NCBI RefSeq assembly: GCF_014646235.1
Contig: NZ_BMNB01000021.1
Coordinates: 1-64,000, forward strand
Length of the DNA stretch: 64,000 bases
Direction of reading: 5' to 3'
DNA from: Micromonospora sonchi
Lineage (GTDB): Bacteria > Actinomycetota > Actinomycetes > Mycobacteriales > Micromonosporaceae
Shown here in pieces: positions 17,458 through 26,422 of the stretch (position 1 is its first letter; each line of letters opens with the position of its first letter). Both the position numbers and the translations under genes were made by a program. The notes beneath the pieces are model-generated. The model did not search any database. It saw only the letters and a list, made by a program, of their open reading frames with translations, and had not been told where the DNA came from.

Positions 17458-19427
17458 CGCGAAGCCTCCCGTGCCTGGGTACCGAGGGCGAGGGTGTGCC
17501 GCCCGGGGGTGAGCCGCAGCTCCTGCTCCCGGAAGGTGCCCTCACGGTCGCGCCAACTCAGCCGCACGGTGACCGGACCAGTCACCTCACCGAGGCCGAC
17601 CGAAACTTCGTTGCTGCGCCGGCCGGAGTGGCCGCTACCGCCGTCGACGCGGTCGATCAGCACGCGCCCGTCCGGGGTGGTCACCCGGACCTGCGCGCCG
17701 ATCACCGGTGACCCGGCACCGGCGAGCGGGTCGGCGGCCCGCGGCTGGTCGTGCAGCAGCCGCAGCGTCAGGTTGGCCCCGGTCGCCGCGCTGTCGTTGT
17801 GGTAGAAGACGGGTGCGTCCCACTGCCGGGCCACGGCGAAGTCGAGCCGGCCGTCGCCATCCGCGTCACCGACCGCGACACCCCGGCTGGGCACCCGCTC
17901 GGCCAGCCCCAGTTCCACACTCAGGTCCTCGTACCGGCCGTCGTCGCCGGCCACATGGAAGACCAGGTGCTGGCCGCCGGCGATGTCGTCGCCCTGCTCC
18001 ACCCGTGGCCACCACCGCGGATCGGCCAGCAGCTCGTCGTTGGCCGTGGCCAACTCCTGCAACTGCGCCCAGCGGTTGACCTCTCCCTTGACGAAGCCCG
18101 CCGTCTGCACGATGTCCGGCCGGCCCCGGTTGGTGAAGTCGGCGAACTTCACGTCCCAGCTCCAGCCGCTCCAGGCCAGGCCCAGCTCGGCGCTGCGGTC
18201 CTGCCACGGCGCCTTGCCCGCGCGCAGCGCGGCACGCAGCTCGTCGGTGTCGCCAGCCGTGTTGACGAAGGCGAAGTTGCTCTCCTGGATGCCGAACGAC
18301 GTGGTGATGTTGCCGACGTACAGGTCGAACATGCCGTCGCCGTTGAAGTCGCCGAAGTCGACGCCCATGCCCTTGAACGAGTCGTGGCCGACCCGCTTCG
18401 ACTTGGGCGTCAACCCGGGTAGCCCGCTGCTCTCCACCAGGGCGAAGGCGATCCGGCCCGGCTCCGATCGGTTGTGCAGCAACCGGTCGGGGCCGAAGTC
18501 GTTGGCGATGTACAACTCCGGCAGCAGGTCGCCGTCGACGTCGTTGGCGGCGACCGCGAGCGTCCAGCCCCGCGACACGTCAGCGGTGAAGACGTCCGGC
18601 ACCTCGGCGTACGAGACGCTGGGCTCCGGGCCGGCGCTGCCGCCGGTGAACCTCAGCACGTGGTCCTCGCCACCGTTGAGCGCATTGGACATCGACCGGT
18701 TCATCGTCACCCCGCCGTGCTGGCCGGGATCGAGAACCGGGCTGTCGGGGAAGTAGTTGCCGATGTAGACGTCGAGGTTGCCGTCACCGTCGAAGTCGGC
18801 CAGCGTCGCGGCATTGGTGTTCCACTGCGGACCGGTGTAGGTGCCGCCGGCCGGCACCCGGTCGGGCAGCAACTCGACCGCCACATAGGCGTCGCGGGAC
18901 AGGGCGGTCGCGTCGGCCCGCGCCAGGAACGCCACCGGTGTGCGACCCCAGTAGTAGACCAGTAGGTCGGTGCGGCCGTCTCCGTTGAGGTCGCCGGGCA
19001 GGCAGCCCATCGGGGCGATGTGCGGGTTGGTGGGCAGCGGCGCCGGGTCCAGCACGAACGGCTGGTAGCGGTCCGCGCCCGCCGTCGGTGCCGGCGACAC
19101 CACGACCCGGTCGATGCGCGGGTCGGTGACGCAGAGATCGTTGGCGAGCCCGTCGCCGTCCAGGTCGTTCATGGCGATACCCGCCCCGACCGAGGAGATC
19201 CACGCCGCGATGTGCCGGTACGCGCCGTTCACCTGGCGGATCGACTGCTGCGGCAGCCCACCCGGCATGGTCAGCGACAAGGGCGTGAACCGGTAGGACT
19301 GCGCCATCACCCGCCGCTCGTCGGCGCTCGCCTCTGGCAACCGGACAGCCACATAGGTGCCGACGAGCAGCACCAACGCCACCGCCCCGGCCAGTTGCCT
19401 GCGGAGCATCCTTCTGATTGCCGACAA
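17454..19427 (-). CDS. Enediyne conserved protein E4 (UnbV; FG-GAP/ASPIC)
   Basis: A 657-residue protein with an N-terminal membrane anchor or uncleaved signal (about residues 10-30, LAGAVALVLLVGTYVAV). A predicted extracytoplasmic beta-propeller with many FG-GAP calcium-binding motifs follows (DLNGDGRTDLLV, DFDGDGNLDVYIG, DVDGDLLPELYI, DFNGDGMFDLYVG, DADGDGRLDFAV). The C-terminal ASPIC/UnbV domain is about residues 545-640 (GAQVRVTTPDGR...GSGHSGRRSNEV). It belongs to the universal enediyne cassette; function unknown. The start is a TTG at 19427, with GGAGG 9 nt upstream inside the end of E3. An ATG at 19409 would shorten the protein by six residues and has a poorly spaced ribosome site. Confidence 0.92.
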   Translation of the reverse strand: MSAIRRMLRRQLAGAVALVLLVGTYVAVRLPEASADERRVMAQSYRFTPLSLTMPGGLPQQSIRQVNGAYRHIAAWISSVGAGIAMNDLDGDGLANDLCVTDPRIDRVVVSPAPTAGADRYQPFVLDPAPLPTNPHIAPMGCLPGDLNGDGRTDLLVYYWGRTPVAFLARADATALSRDAYVAVELLPDRVPAGGTYTGPQWNTNAATLADFDGDGNLDVYIGNYFPDSPVLDPGQHGGVTMNRSMSNALNGGEDHVLRFTGGSAGPEPSVSYAEVPDVFTADVSRGWTLAVAANDVDGDLLPELYIANDFGPDRLLHNRSEPGRIAFALVESSGLPGLTPKSKRVGHDSFKGMGVDFGDFNGDGMFDLYVGNITTSFGIQESNFAFVNTAGDTDELRAALRAGKAPWQDRSAELGLAWSGWSWDVKFADFTNRGRPDIVQTAGFVKGEVNRWAQLQELATANDELLADPRWWPRVEQGDDIAGGQHLVFHVAGDDGRYEDLSVELGLAERVPSRGVAVGDADGDGRLDFAVARQWDAPVFYHNDSAATGANLTLRLLHDQPRAADPLAGAGSPVIGAQVRVTTPDGRVLIDRVDGGSGHSGRRSNEVSVGLGEVTGPVTVRLSWRDREGTFREQELRLTPGRHTLALGTQAREASR

Positions 19428-19430
19428 GGG

Positions 19431-20399
19431 TCAGCACCTCCCCAAGGTCACGAACTGCTGGGCGATCCGCTGCCGCCAAACCAGGTAGGCCGGAATCGGC
19501 CCGTCGTGGTCGAGGCCGTCCAACGCGTTCTCGGTCACCTCGGCGGCCTGCGCCGCGGAGGTGCCGCAGAACACTTCGGTGGCGACGCCGGTGTGTTCGT
19601 TGATCAGGCCGGCACGCCGACGGGCCTGCGCGGCGAACGCGCTGCCCTGAGCCAAGGCCGGTGCGTACGCCACGCCCCGTTCAGCCAGCCGGAGCAGCAG
19701 TTCGCGGCGGGCGCCGCCGGCGTATGTGGCGGCGAGCGCGGTCCCGCTGTACAGGTCCTCGCGCCGTTCGACGGGGAACTGGTCGATCGTGTCGGCGACC
19801 CGGTCGGGGTCGGCACCCGCCACGAACCACAACGCCCGCCCGACGCCCTGGTCGATGACCTGACCGGTCCACCGCCCGGCAGGATCTCCCGGCCACGAGC
19901 CGATTCGGTCCCGGTGGCGTTCCCGCACGTATCGCTGAGTGTGAAAGTACGCCTGGTGGAAGCCGTATCCGTCGAGGGCCAGCCAGCTCAGCAGGCGGCC
20001 GGTCGGTTGGACAGCCCGCCACCGCCAGCGGGGCAGCCGGGCCATCGCCCACCCCAGCCCGACATGGACCATGTAGACGTGCCGATCGGCGGGACCGGCG
20101 AGGAAACGGGCCAGCCGGCGGCCACCGGTCAACCCGTCCAGCACGGCGAAGCCCATCGCAGCACCCTCGTACGCGAAGCCCCGCAGGTCGGGCTCGACCG
20201 TCTCCAGCCGCGCCGCGGCCTCGACGGGGCCCCGCTCACCCACCGCGTACCGGAAGCCGGTGAGGAAGTGGACGCCGACGGACTCCAGCAGCTCGCGGCT
20301 GGCCTCGTCGCGGGCAACAAACCCACGAGTGGCGAAGCTGGCCTCGGTTGTTTTCGGGGTCAGAAGGTTCTGACGAATGGTTCGCCAGTTGACGGGCAT
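19431..20399 (-). CDS. Enediyne conserved protein E3 (DUF1702)
   Basis: A 322-residue DUF1702 protein (MPVNWRTIRQNLLTPKTTEASFATRGF; YEGAAMGFAVLDGL; WLALDGYGFHQAYFHTQRYV; DQGVGRALWFVAGADPDRVADTI; RREDLYSGTALAATYAGG). DUF1702 proteins occur in every enediyne cluster as E3/UnbL, and their role is unknown. The ATG at 20399 has AGGAG 5 nt upstream. This is the first gene of the core operon, and its promoter must lie in the 265-bp gap shared with the divergent AraC regulator. A 12-bp palindrome (20409-20420) covers the region just before its ribosome site. Confidence 0.93.
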   Translation of the reverse strand: MPVNWRTIRQNLLTPKTTEASFATRGFVARDEASRELLESVGVHFLTGFRYAVGERGPVEAAARLETVEPDLRGFAYEGAAMGFAVLDGLTGGRRLARFLAGPADRHVYMVHVGLGWAMARLPRWRWRAVQPTGRLLSWLALDGYGFHQAYFHTQRYVRERHRDRIGSWPGDPAGRWTGQVIDQGVGRALWFVAGADPDRVADTIDQFPVERREDLYSGTALAATYAGGARRELLLRLAERGVAYAPALAQGSAFAAQARRRAGLINEHTGVATEVFCGTSAAQAAEVTENALDGLDHDGPIPAYLVWRQRIAQQFVTLGRC

Positions 20400-20664
20400 G
20401 ATTACTCCTGACGCGCGTCATCCGCAATAAAGCCGACACGATTCGGCAAATTGGACCCCGCTGAATAATCAGCCCCATACGGGACCAGTGTCGCTGTGTC
20501 GGTACCCGATCAATGTTTCACGGCGATCATCGGAGTTACTTCTCTCAACTTGCTCGGCTGGCCCACGAATTGCCGGCCGACCACCCCAGCCAGCAATCAA
20601 GAAAACGTCAAGCACAGCCGCGCACAATCCACAACGGTGCCCGATCGACTCCCAGGGAGTGCAC
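20400..20664. other. Divergent promoter region between E3 and the AraC gene
   Basis: A 265-bp gap, AT-rich around 20425-20600, that must contain the promoters of the enediyne core operon (minus) and of the AraC regulator (plus). It holds the perfect palindrome TGACGCGCGTCA at 20409-20420. No convincing copy of the 17-bp CTATA...AAGT element was found here, unlike in most other promoter gaps. Confidence 0.6.
20409..20420. promoter_or_regulatory. 12-bp palindrome in the E3 leader
   Basis: TGACGCGCGTCA is a perfect palindrome 10 bp upstream of the E3 start codon, covering the start of the ribosome-site region. A dimeric repressor could block there, but a chance occurrence in GC-rich DNA is possible. 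Confidence 0.35.
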
Positions 20665-21540
20665 GTGAAAACGACGCCAGGCGTGACGCGGAGCACGGTT
20701 GACCACTCCCGTGCTGCCGCTGCGGCACGGGCCATCGAATACATGCGCGGTCATCTCGCGGAGCCACTGCAGCTTGCCGACCTGGCCCGGGTGGTTCCCT
20801 TCAGCCCGTTCCACTTCCACCGGCTCTTCCGGGACGTGACCTCGATGACTCCGGCCCGGTTCCTCGCCGCGCTGCGCATGGCGGAGGCCCGCCGACTGCT
20901 GCTGCACACCGGCCTCACGGTGTCCGCGATCACCGGTTACGTCGGCTACACCAGCGCCGGCACGTTCACCACCCAGTTCACCCGCCTCGTCGGCACCTCG
21001 CCCGGGCACTTCCGCCAGTTGGCACGGCTGCTGGCCGGACGGCCCTGCCATGTCCTGGCCAAGGCGCTGCGCCGGACGAGCACCGAAGTGGTCCGCCCCC
21101 GGCTGGCGCTACACCTGCCCGACAGCACCCCCGACGACCTCGTCCTGGTGGGCCTGCGCGCGGCGGGCGAGTCCAGTGAGGCGTCCACGGCGTGGGCGGT
21201 CTCCGCCGGCGGCACCGGCGTGCCGGTGGTGGCCCGTCCCGGCACGTACCACACCCGGGTCGTGCTGGTCCGCGGTCACAGCACGGTGGCCCGGGCCCTT
21301 GTGGACGAGGAGCCGACCAGTTATCTGGTGGGCGCCGCGGACCTGCAACTTCCCCAGGATGGCGGGGCCCGTGCCCGCATCGCGATCCAGCCTCCCCGCC
21401 CCACCGACCCACCCGCGCTGGCGATCGGGCCGGTGTGCCGACTGGTCGAGACGCTCATCGGCCGGGTCGCACCGGGGCGCTGGTCAGGACCGGCCCGGCC
21501 GGTCAGCCGTCACGCGCCGGCCACCCCGGCCATCGCATGA
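20665..21540 (+). CDS. AraC-family transcriptional regulator
   Basis: A regulator of about 291 residues whose AraC DNA-binding domain is at the N-terminus (about residues 20-115: IEYMRGHLAEPLQLADLARVVPFSPFHFHRLFRDV, then ISAITGYVGYTSAGTFTTQFTRLVGTSPGHFR). A C-terminal effector-like domain of about 160 residues follows. HTH-first order is typical of the Rob/MarA-like subgroup with a ligand-binding tail. I chose the GTG at 20665 (AGGGAG 5 nt upstream). Longer in-frame starts read through AT-rich promoter sequence. It is divergent from the enediyne core operon, so it is a good candidate for its pathway-specific regulator. Confidence 0.85.
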   Translation: MKTTPGVTRSTVDHSRAAAAARAIEYMRGHLAEPLQLADLARVVPFSPFHFHRLFRDVTSMTPARFLAALRMAEARRLLLHTGLTVSAITGYVGYTSAGTFTTQFTRLVGTSPGHFRQLARLLAGRPCHVLAKALRRTSTEVVRPRLALHLPDSTPDDLVLVGLRAAGESSEASTAWAVSAGGTGVPVVARPGTYHTRVVLVRGHSTVARALVDEEPTSYLVGAADLQLPQDGGARARIAIQPPRPTDPPALAIGPVCRLVETLIGRVAPGRWSGPARPVSRHAPATPAIA

Positions 21541-21616
21541 CGGCGGTGACCTGGCGGGTTCGCCCGACGGTGACCGGCCCGCGACGCTGTGAACAGGAAG
21601 GCGGTTCCGGACAACC

Positions 21617-22978
21617 ATGCCATTCGATCCCGTTTCCGGACGCGTGTCCGCGCTGAAGGCCGCCGTCGTCGGCGCCGGCTACGTCGGCACCTGCCTCGCG
21701 GTCGCGCTCGCCGAACGCGGCGCCGAGGTGGTGGCGATCGACAGCGACGAGTCCTTGGTGGCCGACCTGCGGGCCGGCCGGTGCCGGCTGCCCGAGCCCG
21801 GCCTCGCCGCCGCCGTGGCCGACCTCCGCGCCGTCAGGCGACTCACCGCGAGCAGTTCGTACGACGTGGTGGCCGGCGTCGACGTGGTGCTGGTGACCGT
21901 CGGCACGCCGACCGACCCGCGGGGCGAGATGGTCGCCGACCAGTTGGTGGCGGCCTGCGAACAGCTCTCGGGGCACCTGCGTGCCGGGCAGCTGGTGATC
22001 GTCAAGTCGACGGTCTCCCCCGGCACCACCCGCACCCTCGTCGCGCCGTTGCTGGAACGCGGTGGGCTGGTCCGCGAATGCGACTTCTGGCTCGCCTTCT
22101 GCCCGGAACGGCTGGCGGAGGGCGCCGCCCTGGCCCAGGTGCGCAGCCTGCCGGTCGTGGTGGGCGGGGTCGGTCCCCGCTCGGCCGCGGCGGCCGAGCG
22201 CTTCTGGCGCTCCAGCTTGGGCGTCGAGGTCCATCAGGTGCCGTCTGCCGAGGCGGCCGAGGTGGTCAAGCTGGCCACCAACTGGTGGATCGACGCGAAC
22301 GTGGCGGTCGCCAACGAGCTGGCACGGTACTGCTCGGCGCTCGGCGTGGACGTCCTGGACGTGACCGGCGCGGCCAACACCCTGCCCAAGGGCAGCAGCA
22401 TGGTCAACCTGCTGATGCCCGGGGTAGGGGTCGGTGGCTCGTGTCTCACCAAGGACCCGTGGATGGCCTGGCGGGACGGCCGCAGCCGAGGCGTCCCGCT
22501 ACGCACGGTGGAGACCGCCCGGGCGGTCAACGACGACATGCCCCGCTACACCGCCTCGCTGATCGCCGACGAGTTGCTCAAGCTCGGCCTGGACCGGCCG
22601 GACACCACGGTCGCCGTGCTCGGCGCGGCCTTCAAGAGCGACACCGGAGACGTCCGCAACACCCCGGTACTGGGCGTGGTGGCGGCGCTGCGCGAGGCCG
22701 GTTTCCGGGTCCGGATCTTCGACCCGCTCGCCGACCCGGCGCAGATCGAGGCCCGCTTCGGCCTCGCACCGGCGGCGAGCCTGGCCGAGGCGGTCGCCGG
22801 GGCCGGCTGTCTCGCCTTCCTCGCCGGACACCGCCAGTTCCACGACCTCGACCTCAGCACCCTGGCCACTCAGGTGCACCGCCCCTGCCTGTTCTTCGAC
22901 GGGCGCATGCACCTGACGCCGGCGCGCGTCCGCGAGGTGCTTCGGCTCGGCTTCGCCTATCGCGGTATCGGGAGGTGA
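21617..22978 (+). CDS. calS8: UDP-glucose 6-dehydrogenase (CalS8-like)
   Basis: A 453-residue UDP-glucose/GDP-mannose dehydrogenase. It has the N-terminal Rossmann motif VVGAGYVGTCLAVAL, the substrate region TVSPGTTRTLV, and the catalytic Cys C276 in GVGVGGSCLTKD. The C-terminal UDP-binding domain begins around residue 330 (TVAVLGAAFKSDTGDVRNTP). It oxidises UDP-glucose to UDP-glucuronate with 2 NAD+. It is followed 4 bp later by a UDP-glucuronate decarboxylase, so together they make UDP-xylose or its 4-keto form, the expected precursor of the aminopentose. It follows the AraC gene by 76 bp. Confidence 0.92.
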   Translation: MPFDPVSGRVSALKAAVVGAGYVGTCLAVALAERGAEVVAIDSDESLVADLRAGRCRLPEPGLAAAVADLRAVRRLTASSSYDVVAGVDVVLVTVGTPTDPRGEMVADQLVAACEQLSGHLRAGQLVIVKSTVSPGTTRTLVAPLLERGGLVRECDFWLAFCPERLAEGAALAQVRSLPVVVGGVGPRSAAAAERFWRSSLGVEVHQVPSAEAAEVVKLATNWWIDANVAVANELARYCSALGVDVLDVTGAANTLPKGSSMVNLLMPGVGVGGSCLTKDPWMAWRDGRSRGVPLRTVETARAVNDDMPRYTASLIADELLKLGLDRPDTTVAVLGAAFKSDTGDVRNTPVLGVVAALREAGFRVRIFDPLADPAQIEARFGLAPAASLAEAVAGAGCLAFLAGHRQFHDLDLSTLATQVHRPCLFFDGRMHLTPARVREVLRLGFAYRGIGR

Positions 22979-22982
22979 CATC

Positions 22983-23972
22983 GTGCCGAGGTCCTTGGTG
23001 ACCGGCGGCTTCGGCTTCGTCGGCAGTCACGTGGTGCAACGCCTGCTCGACCGGGGTGACGAGGTGGTGGTCTACGATTCCGCCGACCCGCCGCCGGACC
23101 TGGCCGGAGCAGCCGCCGACATCCGGCACGTACGGGGCGACGTCCGTGACGCGACGGCGCTGACCGCTGCCGCCACCGGCATGGACGAGATCTACCACCT
23201 CGCCGCCGTCGTCGGCGTCGACCGGTATCTCAGCCGGCCCCTGGACGTCGTCGAGGTCAACGTGGACGGCACCCGCAACGCTCTACGGGCCGGCCTGCGC
23301 TCCGGTGCCCGGGTGCTGGTCTCCAGCACCAGCGAGGTGTACGGACGCAACCCCCGGGTGCCGTGGCGGGAAGAGGACGACCGGGTGCTCGGCAGCACCG
23401 CGACCGACCGCTGGTCGTACGCGACGAGCAAGGCCGCGGCGGAGCACCTCACCTTCGCGTACCACCGGCAGGAGGGACTGCCGGTGGTGGTGCTGCGGTA
23501 CTTCAACGTCTACGGCCCGCGGCAGCGGCCCGCGTACGTGCTCAGTCGCACGATCGCCCGACTGCTACGCGGTGATCCACCGGTGGTGTACGACGACGGC
23601 CGGCAGACCCGCTGTTTCACCTGGGTGCACGAGGCTGCCGAGGCGACCCTGCTCGCGGCGGCGCACCCGCGGGCGGTCGGCGAGTGTTTCAACATCGGCA
23701 ACACCGTCGAAACGCCGGTGGCCGAGGCGATCCGGCTGGCCGCCGCAGTGGCCGGGGTGACGGTATCGGCCCGGACGGCGGACACCGGCGCCGGCCTGGG
23801 GGCCCGTTACCAGGACATCCCGCGGCGCGTACCGGACTGCGGCAAGGCCGCCAGCCTGCTCGGCTGGCGCGCTGAGACCCCCTTGGAGACCGGCCTGCGC
23901 CACACCGTCGAGTGGGCCCGGCGCAACCCCTGGTGGACGGCGCAGGCTGATGACGGATTGGTCGCCCGGTAG
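22983..23972 (+). CDS. calS9: UDP-glucuronate decarboxylase / SDR (CalS9-like)
   Basis: A 329-residue extended SDR. It has the glycine motif GGFGFVGSH, the catalytic Ser/Thr in VSSTSEVYG, YxxxK in SYATSKAAAEH, and RYFNVYGPRQRP. It is close to UDP-xylose synthase and to NAD-dependent epimerases. Directly after UDP-glucose dehydrogenase it most likely decarboxylates UDP-glucuronate to UDP-xylose or UDP-4-keto-xylose for the aminopentose that CalG4 transfers. The start is a GTG. A pure 4-epimerase activity cannot be excluded from sequence alone. Confidence 0.88.
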   Translation: MPRSLVTGGFGFVGSHVVQRLLDRGDEVVVYDSADPPPDLAGAAADIRHVRGDVRDATALTAAATGMDEIYHLAAVVGVDRYLSRPLDVVEVNVDGTRNALRAGLRSGARVLVSSTSEVYGRNPRVPWREEDDRVLGSTATDRWSYATSKAAAEHLTFAYHRQEGLPVVVLRYFNVYGPRQRPAYVLSRTIARLLRGDPPVVYDDGRQTRCFTWVHEAAEATLLAAAHPRAVGECFNIGNTVETPVAEAIRLAAAVAGVTVSARTADTGAGLGARYQDIPRRVPDCGKAASLLGWRAETPLETGLRHTVEWARRNPWWTAQADDGLVAR

Positions 23973-24023
23973 CCGGAGCACCGCAGTGCCGCCCGTACGG
24001 TCATGGAGGGGTTCAGGGTGCGG

Positions 24024-25211
24024 TCAGGCCTGTCCGGGCACGACGGTGGCTGGGCGGACCTGCCCGCCGAGGCTGGGCCGGTCCCCAGCGACGCGGGCCC
24101 GTGCGTAACGGCGACGGAGCGGTTCCTCCACCCAGCGGTGCAGACCGATCGCGACGGCGATCGACACCAGCAACATCGCGCCCGCGACCAGGAAACCCGC
24201 CCCGGCGCCGAAGCGCTGGTCCGCACCGATCAGATGCCGAATGATCAGCATGATCGGGAAGTGGATGATGTACAGCGCGTACGACGCGTTGCCCAGGGCG
24301 ACCAACGGCCGGGAGCGCAGCACCCGACCGCGACCCTCCAGGTCCGCGTGGGCCAGGTTCGCCACCAACGCGAACAGGGGCAGGAACAGCGCCGCGCTGA
24401 AGATGAAGGTGAACGGCAGCATCGGGGTCAGCAGGAACGCCAGGATCGTCGAGACCACCAGCTTCCACCGGGCGACCCGCCGCCAGCGGTCGGTCTGCAC
24501 GATGCGCGCCAGCACCATGCCGAGTAGGAAGTTCAGCAGCCGGACCGGAGGGAAGGTGTAGACGAACCAGTACTCGGTGAGGTTGAACGGCAACCAGTCC
24601 AGTTGGGCGACGCCGGGCAGCAGCGGGCTCAGTGCCGAGATCAGCAGGATCCCCCCGATGATCGCGAAACACCAGCGCCACAGCCGCTCGGCCGGGATGC
24701 GCAGCACCAGCGGCAGCAGCAACGGGAACAACAGATAGAAGAAGGCCTCGGTCGAGATCGACCAGGCCGGGGCGTTCAGGTAGGACAGGTAGTCCCATGA
24801 CGGCACCCAACCCTGCACCAGCAGCAGGCTCGCCACCGCCGGGCCGGGCCGCAGGTCGGTGGAGAATCCGCTGACCGGCGACGGCGCGCTGGCGACCAGG
24901 ACGAACGCCACCGCGACACCCCAGGCGAGCACGTGCAGCGGCACGATCTTCCAGAACCGGCGACGCCAGAACCGGATGGCCCGGTCCATAGCCGGCGCCG
25001 ACCAGGTCAGCACGAAACCGCTGAGGGTGAAGAAGGTGGCCAGGGCGGCCGACGCCAACGGCGTGGTCAGGCCCATCCCGAGTTGCAGCGCCTCGCTGGC
25101 GAAAAGCTGCGACGTGGAGAGCAGGTGCACCGCCGCCACGGTGAGGGCGAGGAAGAAGCGATAACCGGTGAGTGCCGGCAGGTGGTGTGGTCGTGCGTCG
25201 GTGTGTGTCAC
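24024..25211 (-). CDS. Acyltransferase-3 family membrane protein
   Basis: A 395-residue acyltransferase_3 protein with about ten membrane helices. It starts THTDARPHHLPALTGYRFF after the GTG, with the conserved FFTLSGFVLTW motif near residue 75 and FLYLLFPLLLPLVL. Such proteins O-acylate sugars or macrolides from acyl-CoA or another donor. I chose the GTG at 25211, which has GAGGAG 4-5 nt upstream; the longer frame is unlikely. It is convergent with calS9. The calicheamicins I know carry no O-acyl sugar, so either the product differs, the acylation is transient or protective, or the enzyme acts on the envelope. Confidence 0.88.
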   Translation of the reverse strand: MTHTDARPHHLPALTGYRFFLALTVAAVHLLSTSQLFASEALQLGMGLTTPLASAALATFFTLSGFVLTWSAPAMDRAIRFWRRRFWKIVPLHVLAWGVAVAFVLVASAPSPVSGFSTDLRPGPAVASLLLVQGWVPSWDYLSYLNAPAWSISTEAFFYLLFPLLLPLVLRIPAERLWRWCFAIIGGILLISALSPLLPGVAQLDWLPFNLTEYWFVYTFPPVRLLNFLLGMVLARIVQTDRWRRVARWKLVVSTILAFLLTPMLPFTFIFSAALFLPLFALVANLAHADLEGRGRVLRSRPLVALGNASYALYIIHFPIMLIIRHLIGADQRFGAGAGFLVAGAMLLVSIAVAIGLHRWVEEPLRRRYARARVAGDRPSLGGQVRPATVVPGQA

Positions 25212-25581
25212 GTCGCTCCTCGGATGGACCTTGCCATGCCCTGAACCGCCGGATGCCGCCCGTCCACCTGCACCATCGGCGGGTGCCGGCACTCGGGCTG
25301 AATCTTTCGTCGTATCTGCCGACGAAACAGGATCAATCCGTCTGGCCGACAAACGTCCAACGTCATGCTGATCGGTTGCAGTGAATGCGACGATGACATG
25401 CGAACCGGCGCCGACGCACCGTACTATTGGCCGGTTCGTCGATCCGTAGAGCGAGGTTGTGACGCCGAGGAGGCGGTCGGGTCCATCCGTTTCCCGGGTT
25501 ACTCATCCACCGGACCACTCCACCTTTCCCGTCTCCCATCGTAGGACTGGGTCGGCCGCGGTCCGCCCCCGCCAGATCCGT
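25212..25581. other. Intergenic region with an inverted repeat
   Basis: A 370-bp gap between the start of the acyltransferase gene and the end of the N-methyltransferase gene, both on the minus strand. It should contain the acyltransferase promoter. It holds the 8-bp inverted repeat at 25305-25327 and a moderately AT-rich patch at 25370-25430. No supportable small gene. Confidence 0.55.
25305..25327. promoter_or_regulatory. Inverted repeat TTTCGTCG-N7-CGACGAAA
   Basis: A perfect 8-bp inverted repeat with a 7-bp spacer, about 95 bp upstream of the acyltransferase start. The size fits an operator of a dimeric TetR- or MarR-type regulator, but no such regulator gene is in the window. It could also be a short hairpin. 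Confidence 0.35.
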
Positions 25582-26310
25582 TCAGTTCGACGACGGTTCG
25601 GCGGTACGAGTGACCACGAAAAGGCCTCGTCCAGTTAACCAACCGGTCACATATGACCCCTCGCATCCGGCGGCGGCGAACGCGTCCAGATACTCGTCAC
25701 GAGTGAACATCGCGAGCAGGCCGACCTGGGTGAACTCGCGGATGCCGTGGGCGTCGCACACCAGCCAGCGCTCCTCCATCCGGGTGAGCCGCCCCTGCCG
25801 GGTCGAGCGCGAGACCCGAGCCACGACCCGGTCCGGCTCCCGCACCAGGTCACCGCCGAGGTGACCGTCGATGAACCGATCCGGGAACCACCAGGGCTCC
25901 ACCACCAGCACGCCGCCGGGCGCGAGATGCCTGGCCATCGTGGCGACGGCCGCCCGCATCTCAGCCACCGTGCCGAGGAAGTTGATCGCGGTGAAGAGGC
26001 AGGTCACCGCGTCGAAAGTGACACCGAGCCGGAAATCACGCATGTCACCGGCGTGCAGCGCCACCCCGGGCAGCCGGCGGCGGGCCACGTCCAACATGGC
26101 CGGCGCGATTTCCACGCCCTCGACGTGGGCGAACCTGTCGGCGAACGATTCCAGGTGCGCTCCGGCGCCGCAGCCGACGTCGAGCAGCCGAGTCGCACCC
26201 GGACGGACGGCCAGTATCCGGTCGGCCACGTCGGTGGCCTCTGCCTGCCAACTCTTGCCCCGGCTACGGTAGGTCGCTTCGTACACTGCGGCGTGCTGTG
26301 GCCCGAACAT
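25582..26310 (-). CDS. DesVI-family aminosugar N-methyltransferase
   Basis: A 242-residue SAM methyltransferase. It resembles TDP-aminosugar N,N-dimethyltransferases such as DesVI and TylM1 along its whole length: YEATYRSRGKSWQAEATDVADRI, LLDVGCGAGAHLESFADRF, ALHAGDMRDFRLG, GGVLVVEPWWFPDRFIDG, and the terminal TGRGLFVV. It should methylate the amino group of an NDP-aminosugar. The ATG at 26310 follows a GGGAGGA. Calicheamicin carries an N-ethyl aminopentose, so this enzyme may install the first methyl or indicate an N-methyl product. The gene is divergent from the ArsR regulator (26423). Confidence 0.88.
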   Translation of the reverse strand: MFGPQHAAVYEATYRSRGKSWQAEATDVADRILAVRPGATRLLDVGCGAGAHLESFADRFAHVEGVEIAPAMLDVARRRLPGVALHAGDMRDFRLGVTFDAVTCLFTAINFLGTVAEMRAAVATMARHLAPGGVLVVEPWWFPDRFIDGHLGGDLVREPDRVVARVSRSTRQGRLTRMEERWLVCDAHGIREFTQVGLLAMFTRDEYLDAFAAAGCEGSYVTGWLTGRGLFVVTRTAEPSSN

Positions 26311-26422
26311 TCCTCCCCCTCCCGGCACCACCGGTCGTCGACCCGGTGGCGAGCTGGTTCGGCGGTGCCGGGACAACCGCCGACCTGCCGCCTTTATAAC
26401 CACCGTCTGATATTGTTGTGCC

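Noticed and set aside
16499..17545. N-terminal extension of the PKSE frame upstream of 16498
   Set aside because: The extension runs out of frame through the E5 membrane gene and is Arg/His-rich; MSRIAVVGLACRFP at 16498 is the conserved PKSE start.
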